Below, one piece after another: positions 1-8,263 of a stretch of DNA of 17,792 nucleotides; positions within the stretch are counted from its first letter, which is position 1, and each line of letters starts with the position of its first letter. The stretch is from the NCBI GenBank assembly GCA_943704525.1, contig CALSCQ010000575.1, positions 1-17,792 of the forward strand, read 5' to 3'. Source of the DNA: Pigoraptor vietnamica (lineage: Eukaryota > Opisthokonta > Filasterea). The notes beneath the pieces were generated by a model. The model saw only the letters and a program-made list of their open reading frames with translations. It made no database searches and had not been told where the DNA came from. The position numbers and the translations under genes were made by a program.

Positions 1-203
1 GGTGGGGGGGCGGAGACAATGGAGAAAGGACGACGAAACAAAGAGTGTGCGATGCTAAGTTCGCGCAAATACGAGGATAGGAAGGGTGGTTGAGGAAAGA
101 GTTTTGAAGGAGTGGGGAAGAGCAATCAACGGCGAAAAAAAAAAACACACTTGCGCGACAATCGGCCGCACAGCAGGCGAAATGATGTGCCACTGCGACC
201 CAC

Positions 204-1391
204 CCGGCCTCCTCTCCATCGTCACATTGACGACCTTTCCGCAGTCCTTTAGTAGATCCGCCGTCACATCCTACGCACACGCGGCACCACCAAGAGACGA
301 CGGGGGGACGATTGCGTATGTGCGTGTGTTTGTGTGTTTGCGTCGTGGGAGGATACGGCGTGCGGAACGCGTGTGAACGAGACGAGCGAGCCAATGGGCG
401 CGGAACGAACAGTGCGACGGCGGACGCAGAAGCAACGACCGCACACGCTCTTGCACACCGAGACCACGCACGCGCATGCACTGACGCAAACGAGGAACGA
501 AACCGACGAATTCGACGCATACGAAGAGAAGGAACAACGCGCGCATGCACTGCTGCATGTGATCGAGGAGGGACACGCGGCGATCCCCTCCCGCTACCCT
601 TGAAACCGCTCTCGAAAGCGTCGTCCGCACACAAACACACAAACGCATACGATGCACACGCTCGCACACGCGACAACAGTCCGCAGCAAGAAAAAACACG
701 GCGGTAGGAGCACGGCCCAGTGCACAGAACGCGCGTGAGAAATGCCGATTCGACGAGACATCGCAGAAAGCGAAAACGGAGGGCAGAAGACGCAGCAAGC
801 GACTGATCGACGAGAAAGAGCAGAGATCGTGCACGCCGTCACACAGTGCCACGTGGACGCAACGCACGCGCACGTGTGCGGGAACGGGACGCGCTGCGTA
901 CCTCGGGGTGTGCGTCAAACGGAAGGCCTGCAATCACAAAGCCGCGTCGCGCGCCAAATTCAGCCTCAAACGTCTTGCGCAACTGCTCCCTCTCCTCGGA
1001 CGACAGCGCCGGTTCGTTTACGCTGCTTCTGGGGGGAATCTGGATCGGAGGGGGCGCCGGGACGCTCGTCTCGCCCTCCTCTTTCTCTGCCGGCGGAGCA
1101 GGGCGGGCATCCTTGACCGACGGGCGCCGCTCACGCACGGCCGATGCGCCGGTCGCCTCCGTCTCCGGCTCTTTCGACTTGGAATCGCCGGCGTCGTCCA
1201 CACCGTTGGCGTAATCGGCGTCCTCTTCTGCACGGGAAATGAGGAGCAAGTGGGGCCAAACAAAGCGTTGTGGTTGTTAGTGCGTTGCGTGGAAGGCGCT
1301 CGATACAGCCGCAGCGTGCATCATCGCCACACACACCGCCATAGTCCTCGAGGTATTCGTCTGGCTTAAACACTTCCTCGTCGGCGCTCAT
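204..1391 (-). CDS. RRM-domain RNA-binding protein, 5' part (three exons, continues past the left edge)
   Basis: Likely an RNA-binding protein. Exons on the minus strand: 1391-1337, 1227-902 and 270 to about 204. The start is the ATG at 1391. Intron 1 begins GTGTGTG and ends CAG; joining gives an acidic N-terminus (EDYGEEDADY). Intron 2 (901-271) runs from GTACGC to TAG. Its removal restores an RRM start: RNP2-like FVIAGL at residues 115-120, then LPFDAHPE joined to DVTADLL and the second strand GKVVNVTM. Residues 20-100 are acidic, Pro-rich and probably disordered. The third exon most likely ends at a GTGGGT donor (203); a later donor at 150 is possible but adds residues unlike an RRM. RNP1 and the rest lie outside the window. 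The fold is inferred from one RNP2 plus spacing, so the subfamily is unknown. Confidence 0.6.
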
Positions 1392-1587
1392 CTTTAGTGC
1401 GGCCCCTCACGAGAGGGCAACACGATGGAGGTGACGAAACAGAAGACGAAAGAAAAAAAGGAGAGCGCAGGATGCGCCGTCCGCACTGACGCACAGCAGA
1501 GAAGAACAGCGCTGCTTATTCAGGGGATCGAGACACACGGCGTCTGTGGGGCTGTGTGAGGCGTGAGTGGGAGAGAGAAGCGAGTGA

Positions 1588-1626
1588 GTGTGAGAGAGAG
1601 AGAGAGAGTGTGTGTGTGTGTGTGTT
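1588..1626. repeat. (GA)n-(GT)n compound microsatellite
   Basis: A run of GAGAGA repeats passes directly into GTGTGT repeats. It lies about 200 bp upstream of the RRM start codon. Confidence 0.85.
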
Positions 1627-1710
1627 GCACGGCGCACATGCGGCGGGAGTTTGAAAAAATTTGCCCCCACCGCTGCCCCCAATAGTCAGCGGGGTCAGTT
1701 CCAAATATAG

Positions 1711-1733
1711 CCCATGATCACGTGACACGTGAC
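1711..1733. promoter_or_regulatory. CACGTG-containing element, copy 1
   Basis: The 16-mer CCCATGATCACGTGAC is followed by ACGTGAC. It repeats at 3275-3297 with one difference in 23 bases. It contains a palindromic E-box/G-box core (CACGTG) and sits 320 bp upstream of the RRM gene ATG. Function is inferred from position and conservation only. Confidence 0.45.
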
Positions 1734-1914
1734 CAACCCGTCTAAAGGCCAATGTCAACGGTCACTGACCCGAATCCTGGGCAATCACACGGCCCGCCGC
1801 GGCCGGAGCCGGCCTAATCAGCCGCAACGCGTACATCATGGGCGCGCCGTGGACGGCGTCGTCGGGCGGCAACGTGGCCAACACGGTATATTCATTTGGT
1901 AGCGGCCCCGAGTG

Positions 1915-3169
1915 TCACCGGCCCCCCAGGACAATCACGAGCTTCCTACATTCATTGAAGCAATCGAGACCCGATGCCTTCACCGCCAGCTGCCTTACCT
2001 TCTCGCCAGACATGACTTTTGGCTGCAGGTTCCAGCCGGTCAACATGCGCGCACGTCCGTCACCGTTGCCCACAGAACCCAGCACGAACGCACACTGTTG
2101 CGCGTTATTCAAACGCCTCAAATCGGACTCGCTGATCAGGCGACAGAAACCCCTGTAGTGAGACATGTGCGACGACTTGACGTAGGCGACCCACTCTGCT
2201 TCGTCGACGGTCCACATACCGAAGCGGATCCGTGTCGCTCGTCACTGCATTGCCGCAGCGCACCGCAAACACGACAATGGCGGCGGTTGCTTGCCGCAAC
2301 GTCGTTTCGTTGGTGTGATCAGAATAGTACGTTTCCTTCTGCCGCGCGAAGTCAGCCGCGAGTTCGATGTCGGGCGTCGTAGAAACTGCGACCAAACTCA
2401 AAGTCTTGGGGTCGATCGCCCCCCAAGATGACCCCCTGCTCCATAATGCTCGTCGCATCCGTCCACGTCGTCCCGTGGTAGAAGAGCCGGGCATTGCCGT
2501 CGACAATAGTCCTCCGGACGCCGCTGACAATCGCCGCACGGACGTCCCGAGCATCATCCCCGATACAATCCTTCACCGCCAAGTCCGTCAGCCGAACAGC
2601 CGCTGGCAGCCCACGACCCCCGCTGCCAGAGCGTGACCACGCCTCCAACGTCATTTTTGCGCCTTCGTCGCTCCCGCCGTACAAAGGCCACTCGTGCTGT
2701 CGCGGCAGCTGGCCGGCAGCGCCAAGCATTGCGGTCAGTCCCGGATGTATGCCGCGAGAATGCGCAGAAGGGCAAAGCTGAGAAGCTCGGCATCATACGA
2801 CGGGGACGCGCGGAATTATCGCGAATGACGACGACGAAGAAGCCGGCAACCGCCCTTGCAGTCGCCCGCACCACGGACTCGCGGAGCGTCGGGTCAGTAC
2901 AAGCAAGACGTAAGATATCGAGCCGGTTCGCCCACAACTTGCGCCACGAGTGGGCCTCGGTTGCCGATGGGGAAAAGCGGTTGTACTCGTCGCGCACGGA
3001 AGCGACGATAGAGGCGCAGTCGTTAGCTACGGTCGCCACAGTCTCCTTCGCGCCCGAGAACGAGCGCGACTTTCGAGCGTCCGCGTGACGTCTGAACCAA
3101 AGTGTCGACCTTCCACGCCTCGCTTAGCGTCCTCGCCGCAGCGGCTACACCTCTCTGCGTGAACGCCAT
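1915..3169 (-). pseudogene. Frameshifted gene with PARP/DUF3990-type ADP-ribosyltransferase-like domain
   Basis: Protein-like sequence runs across the interval but changes frame about five times. Segments: ATG at 3169 to about 3095; about 3095-2815; about 2815-2750 (YDAELLSF, LRILAAYIRD); about 2745-2370; about 2378-2230; and 2217 to the TGA at 1915. The N-terminal half is helical. The 2745-2370 segment carries LFYHGTTW and then FGRSFY; the next continues STTPDIELAADFA. This is the H...Y layout of PARP-like ART folds (HGT strand, then FG-x-x-FY-x-S and a helix with Ala-Phe-Ala), as in DUF3990. The breaks show no splice signals and the neighbouring genes are clean, so I read it as a decayed gene. 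Sequencing errors or programmed shifting remain possible. The substrate is unknown; family assignment is moderate. Confidence 0.5.
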
Positions 3170-3274
3170 AGTTTCTTTCTGTTTGTGCACGCGAAATGCG
3201 CTTTAGAAACAGTTGTTAACACGCCATCTCGGCCGAAGAGTTGTAATCTATTTGAGCGCGGTGTTGGTTCGGAA

Positions 3275-3297
3275 CCCATGATCACGTGACCCGTGAC
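3275..3297. promoter_or_regulatory. CACGTG-containing element, copy 2
   Basis: The 16-mer CCCATGATCACGTGAC is followed by CCGTGAC. It matches copy 1 (1711-1733) at 22 of 23 positions in the same orientation. It lies 106 bp upstream of the ATG of the degraded ART-like gene, a plausible promoter position. A shorter relative, CCAATCACGTGAC, occurs at 14443-14455. Confidence 0.45.
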
Positions 3298-3713
3298 GTT
3301 GGCCCGATTTGAAACAGCCAAACGCCAGCGCGCAAAAAAACGTTCCTCTGAGTTTTTCGCTGAAACCCGCCTGCATGTGTTCCGTCTGCGCACGTATGCG
3401 TGTGTCGGTGTGTGTGTACGTGTGTGGTGTGTGCATGGAAGTGTGCATGGAAGTGTGCATCTGCGTGAACCCTGCGCGACTTTCGGACGTGTGAAGCGGC
3501 CAACACTCGCGCCTGTTCGTCGTTGCCGTGTTGTGCGCGTTCTGCGCAAAGTCGTTTGAACGATCATTCCTTGAAAAATGGGGATGGAAATGCGCGGTTA
3601 GTACGTGATGAGTGATTGTGGCGACCTGTAATTGAAAGCTCAAGCTCACTGTCTCACCCGAATTCTCACATCCGACGGACGCATGCACCATTACAGCGTG
3701 AGTATACGAAAAG

Positions 3714-3714
<1 letters not shown>

Positions 3715-3775
<61 letters not shown>
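3715..3775 (+). repeat. (TG)30 microsatellite
   Basis: A perfect TG run of about 61 bases, followed by degenerate TGTGTCTG repeats to about 3803. It lies 160 bp upstream of the VPS55 start codon. ORFs through it are low-complexity artefacts. Confidence 0.95.
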
Positions 3776-3779
<4 letters not shown>

Positions 3780-3935
3780 TTGTGTGTCTGTGTGTCTGTG
3801 TCTGCTGCCTGATGTGTGCGTCTGCTGCCTGTTCGTTTGTGCGCGTGTGCCAGTGAGTGCCGCGTAATGTGCATGTCCGTGTTCTCAACATGATTTACCA
3901 GTGTCCCATGAAGTGGGAGTGTGCACATTCGCGTG

Positions 3936-5325
3936 ATGTATGCTTTTACGGTCGTCCTCACGCATGGCGGCCTTCGCTTTCCACGCAGACTCGTCGTGCT
4001 CTCCTTCGTTGGTTCCATTGGCGTCTTGTTCGTCATCCTCGCTTGCGTGCTATATCACAAGTGAGTTGCTCCACTATACCATGGCGCACGCACACACAGA
4101 CAACACACGCGCACACACACACACACACACACATTCTCTCTCTCTCACTCACACAAATACACACACACACACACAGGACACACAGACACATTACACACAC
4201 GCACACAAACACACAAGACACGCACACACTTGCACACACACACAAGACGCACACACGCATACACTTACTCACACACATCACACACACACATACACTCACA
4301 CACACAACCAATACATACACACTTTCAAACATACGCACGTGTAGATAAGCAGATAACGACAACACATGCTCGTTTCCGGTAACCGCGTGCACGTTGGCCC
4401 GTTGTGCTCACCAGCGCCCCATTTCGTGTGCAGCACTTTCTGGCCGATGTTTGTCGGTGGGCTTCCAGCGCGCACGCGTTGGAATTTTCTGTTGTTGTGT
4501 GCGTCTGTGTGGGGTGTGCGCCATGTACGAGAACGGGGCTCGATATGAAGAGATGCAGTGTGATGACCGTGCAACTCCTTATCCTCAATAGCCCTGCCGT
4601 ATGCGCTTGCGCCCATTCCCAATTGCCTCGCGCGGAGGGCGTCCGAAGACAGTTTTTCTCTGTCGACGAACAGGTGCGCGTGCGCGTGCGTGCGTGCGTG
4701 CATGCATCTGTATGCTCCTACGCTTTCTCGAGGTCTTGCATGGGCGCTTGGCCTGTGCGCACTCTGTGCTCAGATCTTTCGTTCGTCGCAGTCCGGCGCG
4801 GGACTTCGGCAACTTTTTCACGTCGATATTTGTCGTCTCCGGTTTTGGTGGGTTGGCGGTTCCCAATGGCACCGTTTGTAATCGCGTCCACATGTGTGTG
4901 TGTGGTCATATCACCCCGACTGCATGAGTGCAAACGGGCGCGTAGAACCCGCGTTCCATGCGTTCTTTATAACGTATCTTGTGCACTGTTTGCAGTTTGA
5001 GCGCAGCCGACTTAAGTGGTCGTTTCCTAACCCCTTATTATGACGCAGCCATTCCGCTTGTGCTCGCGCACGCCGGCAAGGTGCGTTGGGGATTGTTCCA
5101 CCATACTCTAGCCACACTGTGCTCTCCCTAGTCTCAACCCGAGATGGCACGCACGCGGGCGCACACACACATTACTCATTACACAATCGACCTGCCTAAC
5201 GCCTAGCCGCTGGCTTGCACCGGCAGATTGCGGTGGGCGCGATGATGCTCACACTCGCGGGCTCGTTCGTCATTTTTGGGACGATGGTCGCTTTTAGCCG
5301 CCTCTCGCGATCTGACGACTGGTAG
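3936..5325 (+). CDS. VPS55: VPS55 / leptin-receptor-overlapping-transcript (LEPROT) family membrane protein
   Basis: A small four-helix membrane protein of endosome-to-vacuole/lysosome sorting; in yeast Vps55 works with Vps68. Exons: 3936-4060, 4434-4456, 4592-4673, 4792-4847, 5049-5080, 5227-5325 (TAG). All introns are GT-AG and all phases match, giving 138 aa. Family motifs appear in order: VLSFVGSIGVLFVILACVLYH (first helix), N-TFWPMFV (residues 42-49), YALAPIPNCLARR (53-65), DFGNFFTSIFVVSGF (81-95), IPLVLAHAG (97-105), and a last helix AGSFVIFGTMVAFSR ending SDDW. These align well with known Vps55/LEPROT proteins, which are usually 130-140 aa. Exon 2 is a 23-nt microexon. The start is the first in-frame ATG after a stop. 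An acceptor-like CACGCAG at 3988 leaves open an alternative upstream first exon. Confidence 0.88.
4084..4335 (+). repeat. CA-rich microsatellite tract in VPS55 intron 1
   Basis: About 250 bases of CA dinucleotides broken by short TCTC, ACGC and AATAC interruptions. The tract fills most of intron 1 (4061-4433) and produces spurious His/Thr-rich ORFs. Confidence 0.9.
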
Positions 5326-5863
5326 ACTAGACTGAGATGAGAGGGTGCCACTGCAACCGCGGCGTGCGTGCGTGCGTGCTGCGTGCGTGCGTGCGTTTCT
5401 AGTGACTCGCAGTAAGCGTTTTCCCGCACCTGCCAGTGTGTGTTTCCGTCCCTATCCCGTGCCTGGTTTTGGTTCACCGAGCATGTTATGTAAATAATGA
5501 CCGTCTTATTCGGAGGTGCTACGCTGTTACGGCACACAATTTACTTCTTCGCTAAAGACGCGTGCGCACTGATTTGGAACAAAGCCAACACCTCCAACAT
5601 TACCGTCAATCGAGCCTCCTTCAGTTGGCCGTGGCTGCAGTTGCGACATGGTCGGTTCTTATGAGGCGAAGGCGTGGGCGACATGCGCAGAGGGGGCTGA
5701 ATTGACGGACGTTTCGCAGTCGCTTCTGAAGAAGGAGTCGCTGGCATGGTCAGGAACAGCGGCCGCAAAGCCCCATTGCTCATCGCAGTCCGGACATCAT
5801 TCTGTCCAGAGCGCATAAAGCGCCGTGTATCTTCCCATCCATCAGCACTCTGAGACTTCTAAC
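5326..5863. other. Intergenic region between VPS55 and the dehalogenase
   Basis: It holds a GTGC tetranucleotide tract (about 5363-5396) and the probable promoter of the dehalogenase. There is a 55-codon plus-strand ORF at 5497-5664 and a 91-codon minus-strand ORF at 5541-5816 that overlaps it. Neither matches a family I recognise and neither is called. Confidence 0.4.
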
Positions 5864-7422
5864 ATGGCCGCCATTCCGTTCCTTCGGACGCCCGCGGCGC
5901 GCTTTGTCGGGCTCAAGGGATATCCCTTTGCCGCGAATTTCCTCTCTGTGGGAGATGGACTCAAGATGCACTACGTGGACGAGGGGCCGAGAGGCGCAGG
6001 TATGTGTGTTGTGGGTATGTGTATGTGTATGTGTGCGTTGTGTGTGTGTGTGTGTGTGTGCGTGTGCGTGTGTGTGTGTGTGTGTGTTGCGTGCTGTGGT
6101 TTGTGTGTGTGTGTTTGTGTATATGTGTGAGTTAGTGAGTGTGTGTGTGTGTGTGTGTGTATGTGTGCGCGCGTCTGAGTGCCGTAAGGTACTATGTATT
6201 TACTCCCTCTCCGCAGCGCCCGTACTTCTCCTTCACGGAGAGCCCTCTTGGTCCTATCTCTACCGCAAAATGATCCCCATTCTCACTGCCGAGGGACACC
6301 GCTGTATCGCCCCAGACTTGATTGGTACGTGTGCGCACTCGAGCATCCCTCACAATTACATGTTGCATGCCCACATTCCCGTGCTGTGCATTGTGTGCCG
6401 GATCTCTTCGTTGTCGCACTGGCATGGCACTCAACGTCCACTCGTATCATATCGCACGCCACACACACACGCTCGCACCTCCCAAAAAACACACGCAGGC
6501 TTTGGCAAGAGCGACAAGCCCGTCAACCGCACCGACTACACTTACCAGCGGCACGTGACGTGGGTGACCAACTTCGTGCGGGGGCTCAACCTCCGCGACA
6601 TTACGCTCGTGTGCCAGGATTGGGGCGGCCTCATCGGTCTGCGCGTGGCGGCGGAGAACGAGGGCCTGTTTGCGCGCATCGTCGCCGCGAACACCTTCCT
6701 GCCCACCGGCGACATGCATCCGGGGGAGGCCTTTTTGAAATGGCGCGCGTTTTCGCAAGAGACGCCCGTGTTCCCCACGGGGAAGATCGTCGCGAAGGGC
6801 TGCCACTTTGGGCTGCCGGACGACATTGCCGCCGCATACGACGCGCCGTACCCGGACGAGAGGTGGGTCTTGTCCCGATGCCTCGTTGTATGCCTCTGTG
6901 TGCATCGTTGTGCGTACGTCCGTCGTCTGCGTCTCTCCACTCTGCAGTCTCTGTTGCTTCGCATTCCCTGTGCCATTGTGCGCCTTTCTTTGCTATAAAC
7001 CTTCGGCCCAATCGACTCACCGCCACTCTGCATCCTGCTCTCTCGCTCATCGCATCCCACTAATCTAACACGTCCTCTTTCACAGCTACAAGGCCGGCGC
7101 GCGACAGTTCCCGACGCTCGTCCCCATCGTACCCGACGACCCCGCGTCCGAGGCAAACCGGCGCGCGTGGGGCGTCTTTGAGCGATGGGAGAAGCCGTTC
7201 CTGACGGCGTTCAGCGACAAGGACGCCATCACGCGGGGCGGGGACAAGGTGCTGCGGGCCATGATACCCGGGTGCAAGGGGCAGCCCCACGTGACCATCG
7301 CGGACGGAGGCCACTTTCTGCAGGAGGACAAGGGCGAGGAGCTTGCAAGGGTCGTCGCCGACTTCATACGGCGCACGCGTGGAGAGGGGGAGCTGCCGAG
7401 GGCACCGCAGGCGCGGCTGTAG
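5864..7422 (+). CDS. Haloalkane dehalogenase, HLD-I type (alpha/beta hydrolase)
   Basis: Predicted to split carbon-halogen bonds by water, giving an alcohol, halide and proton. Exons: 5864-5999, 6217-6324, 6499-6862, 7086-7422 (TAG); all GT-AG, phases match, 314 aa. The oxyanion-hole motif HGEPSW is at residues 52-57, as in HLD-I enzymes. DLIG joins FGKSDKP across intron 2. The nucleophile elbow is QDWGG, with nucleophile D122 and halide-binding W123. A cap-domain Trp (W163, in FLKWRAFSQE) is the candidate second halide ligand. The acid is D249 (FSDKD) and the base is H279 (GGHFLQED). YPDES-YKAGARQFP also matches family sequence across intron 3. No signal peptide or membrane segment is seen, so it is probably cytosolic. 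The family is mainly bacterial, suggesting old transfer followed by intron gain; that is inference. Substrate cannot be read from sequence. Confidence 0.9.
6000..6172 (+). repeat. TG-rich microsatellite in dehalogenase intron 1
   Basis: Interrupted TG repeats occupy most of intron 1 (6000-6216), starting directly at the GTATGT donor. The acceptor is CTCTCCGCAG. Confidence 0.9.
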
Positions 7423-7494
7423 GAAGTGCGCGCGGGATTGCTTGCGAGTGTTTTGGTGTGTGCAGTTTGAATAATGTTGGAGGCGGTACCTCTT

Positions 7495-7922
7495 TTCCAA
7501 AGTGCGCACGTATCTTCAGTCACGTAGTTAGATTGTGTGCCGTCACGGCGTATTAAGCTTTGGGGTACACTGGTGGTTTCGCGCCGAACAAGACGGCGTC
7601 GAGTTCTTAAAGACCATTATAATCGGCGCTCCACTCGGCGACCCTGGTACTGAAAACGCGCAACACGACGTTTTCCGACCCGGAGTTTGCAGTTTGCAAC
7701 ACGACGGCGTCGTCGTGGACTCCGAGGAGTCGAAGTCGCCGCGCGCGTCGGTCGCGGAGGGAAGAAGGGTCGCTGCTGTCGAAACTCAAAGGAAAGCTGA
7801 AGGCCGCCAAAATGTTCGCATCGCCCCTCCTCGATGCCGATATGTACGCCCGCAGCCTTACACAGGTGTTTGTGCAACTGAGTAACGACCACCGGCGACA
7901 TCCGCCCCGCGACCGCTACTAA
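7495..7922 (+). pseudogene. Degraded C-terminal relic of a GT41 / O-GlcNAc-transferase-like gene
   Basis: No single frame is convincing, but short pieces in order resemble the end of a GT41 catalytic domain: RIFSHVVRLC (about 7506-7535), ALWGTLVV (about 7555-7578), APNKTASS (7581-7604, another frame), GVVVDSEES (about 7704-7730), then LLSKLKGKLKAAK and ASPLLDADMYARSLTQVF, ending in TAA at 7920-7922. In GT41 proteins the order is D-x-LW-x-G-x-PVVT, P-x-x-x-x-ASR, a short helix, and SPL-x-DA-x-x-(Y/F)-A-R-x-LE. The reading frame must change several times and no splice sites explain this, so I call a pseudogene. No TPR region or upstream catalytic part is present; it begins just after the dehalogenase stop. 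Family call is tentative. Confidence 0.42.
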
Positions 7923-8263
7923 CGCGCCCGCTTGGTGACGCCCGTCTTGTTACGCAGAGGCCGCGGGTTACTGCCTCAACGGCCGAGGTCGCTCGTGCGC
8001 CGCGCTCCACTGCGATGAATTGAATATATTATTGCTTTAGTGGAGCAATGGAGTGGGCTACTGCAGTACTGCAATCCACTGCATACAGCGGCCCCAGCGG
8101 CGGTGCGGCGGCTGGCCTCGTGTGTGCCATTAAAGTCTCTCTCTGCCTTGGCCACGATCGGCTCTCGCACGTCCCTCCCTCTGAGCCTATATGCTACTCC
8201 TCGACAGTCCGCTGCACCACGTCTTCCTCATCCAACTTATGCGTTTATATACACTAGGCACAC
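7923..8263. other. Intergenic region, nothing recognised
   Basis: A spacer between the GT41-like relic and the 3' end of the minus-strand phosphodiesterase. Short ORFs on both strands have no family features. A modestly AT-rich stretch lies around 8015-8040 (GAATTGAATATATTATTGC). The 3' UTR of the phosphodiesterase gene should fall here. Confidence 0.4.

Larger units (their letters stand above)
1392..1914. other. Intergenic region with upstream elements of the RRM gene
   Basis: No gene is supported here. The stretch holds a GA-then-GT microsatellite (about 1590-1625), a CACGTG element at 1711-1733, a GGCCAAT (CCAAT-type) site near 1746 and a GC-rich GGCCGG/GCCGGC patch around 1795-1815. It lies upstream of the minus-strand RRM gene and just past the stop of the degraded ART-like gene. 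Confidence 0.5.
3170..3935. other. Intergenic region upstream of VPS55-like gene
   Basis: No convincing exon is visible. It contains the second CACGTG element (3275-3297), a 12-bp imperfect tandem GTGTGCATGGAA around 3430-3455 and a long TG microsatellite. It is a divergent spacer between the degraded minus-strand gene and the plus-strand VPS55 homologue. A non-coding first exon of VPS55 could lie here. Confidence 0.4.

Noticed and set aside
271-933. 220-codon minus-strand ORF
   Set aside because: It lies across the RRM gene intron; it has no domain features and splice joining of the flanking exons explains the region better.
1711-3297. A transposon bounded by the two 23-bp elements
   Set aside because: No transposase, no inverted termini and no target-site duplication could be seen; the elements fit better as promoter modules, though a duplicated segment is not excluded.
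3248-4036. 262-codon minus-strand ORF with Thr-His repeats
   Set aside because: Its centre is the TG microsatellite and the flanks lack any domain.
4084-4392. Long His/Thr-rich (plus) and Cys/Val-rich (minus) ORFs
   Set aside because: They are translations of CA/TG microsatellite sequence inside VPS55 intron 1.
5541-5816. 91-codon minus-strand ORF divergent from the dehalogenase
   Set aside because: Low-complexity Pro/Ser-rich sequence with no family match, overlapping the likely dehalogenase promoter.
6194-7063. 289-codon plus-strand ORF
   Set aside because: It is an out-of-frame shadow of the GC-rich dehalogenase exons; the spliced frame carries all the catalytic motifs.
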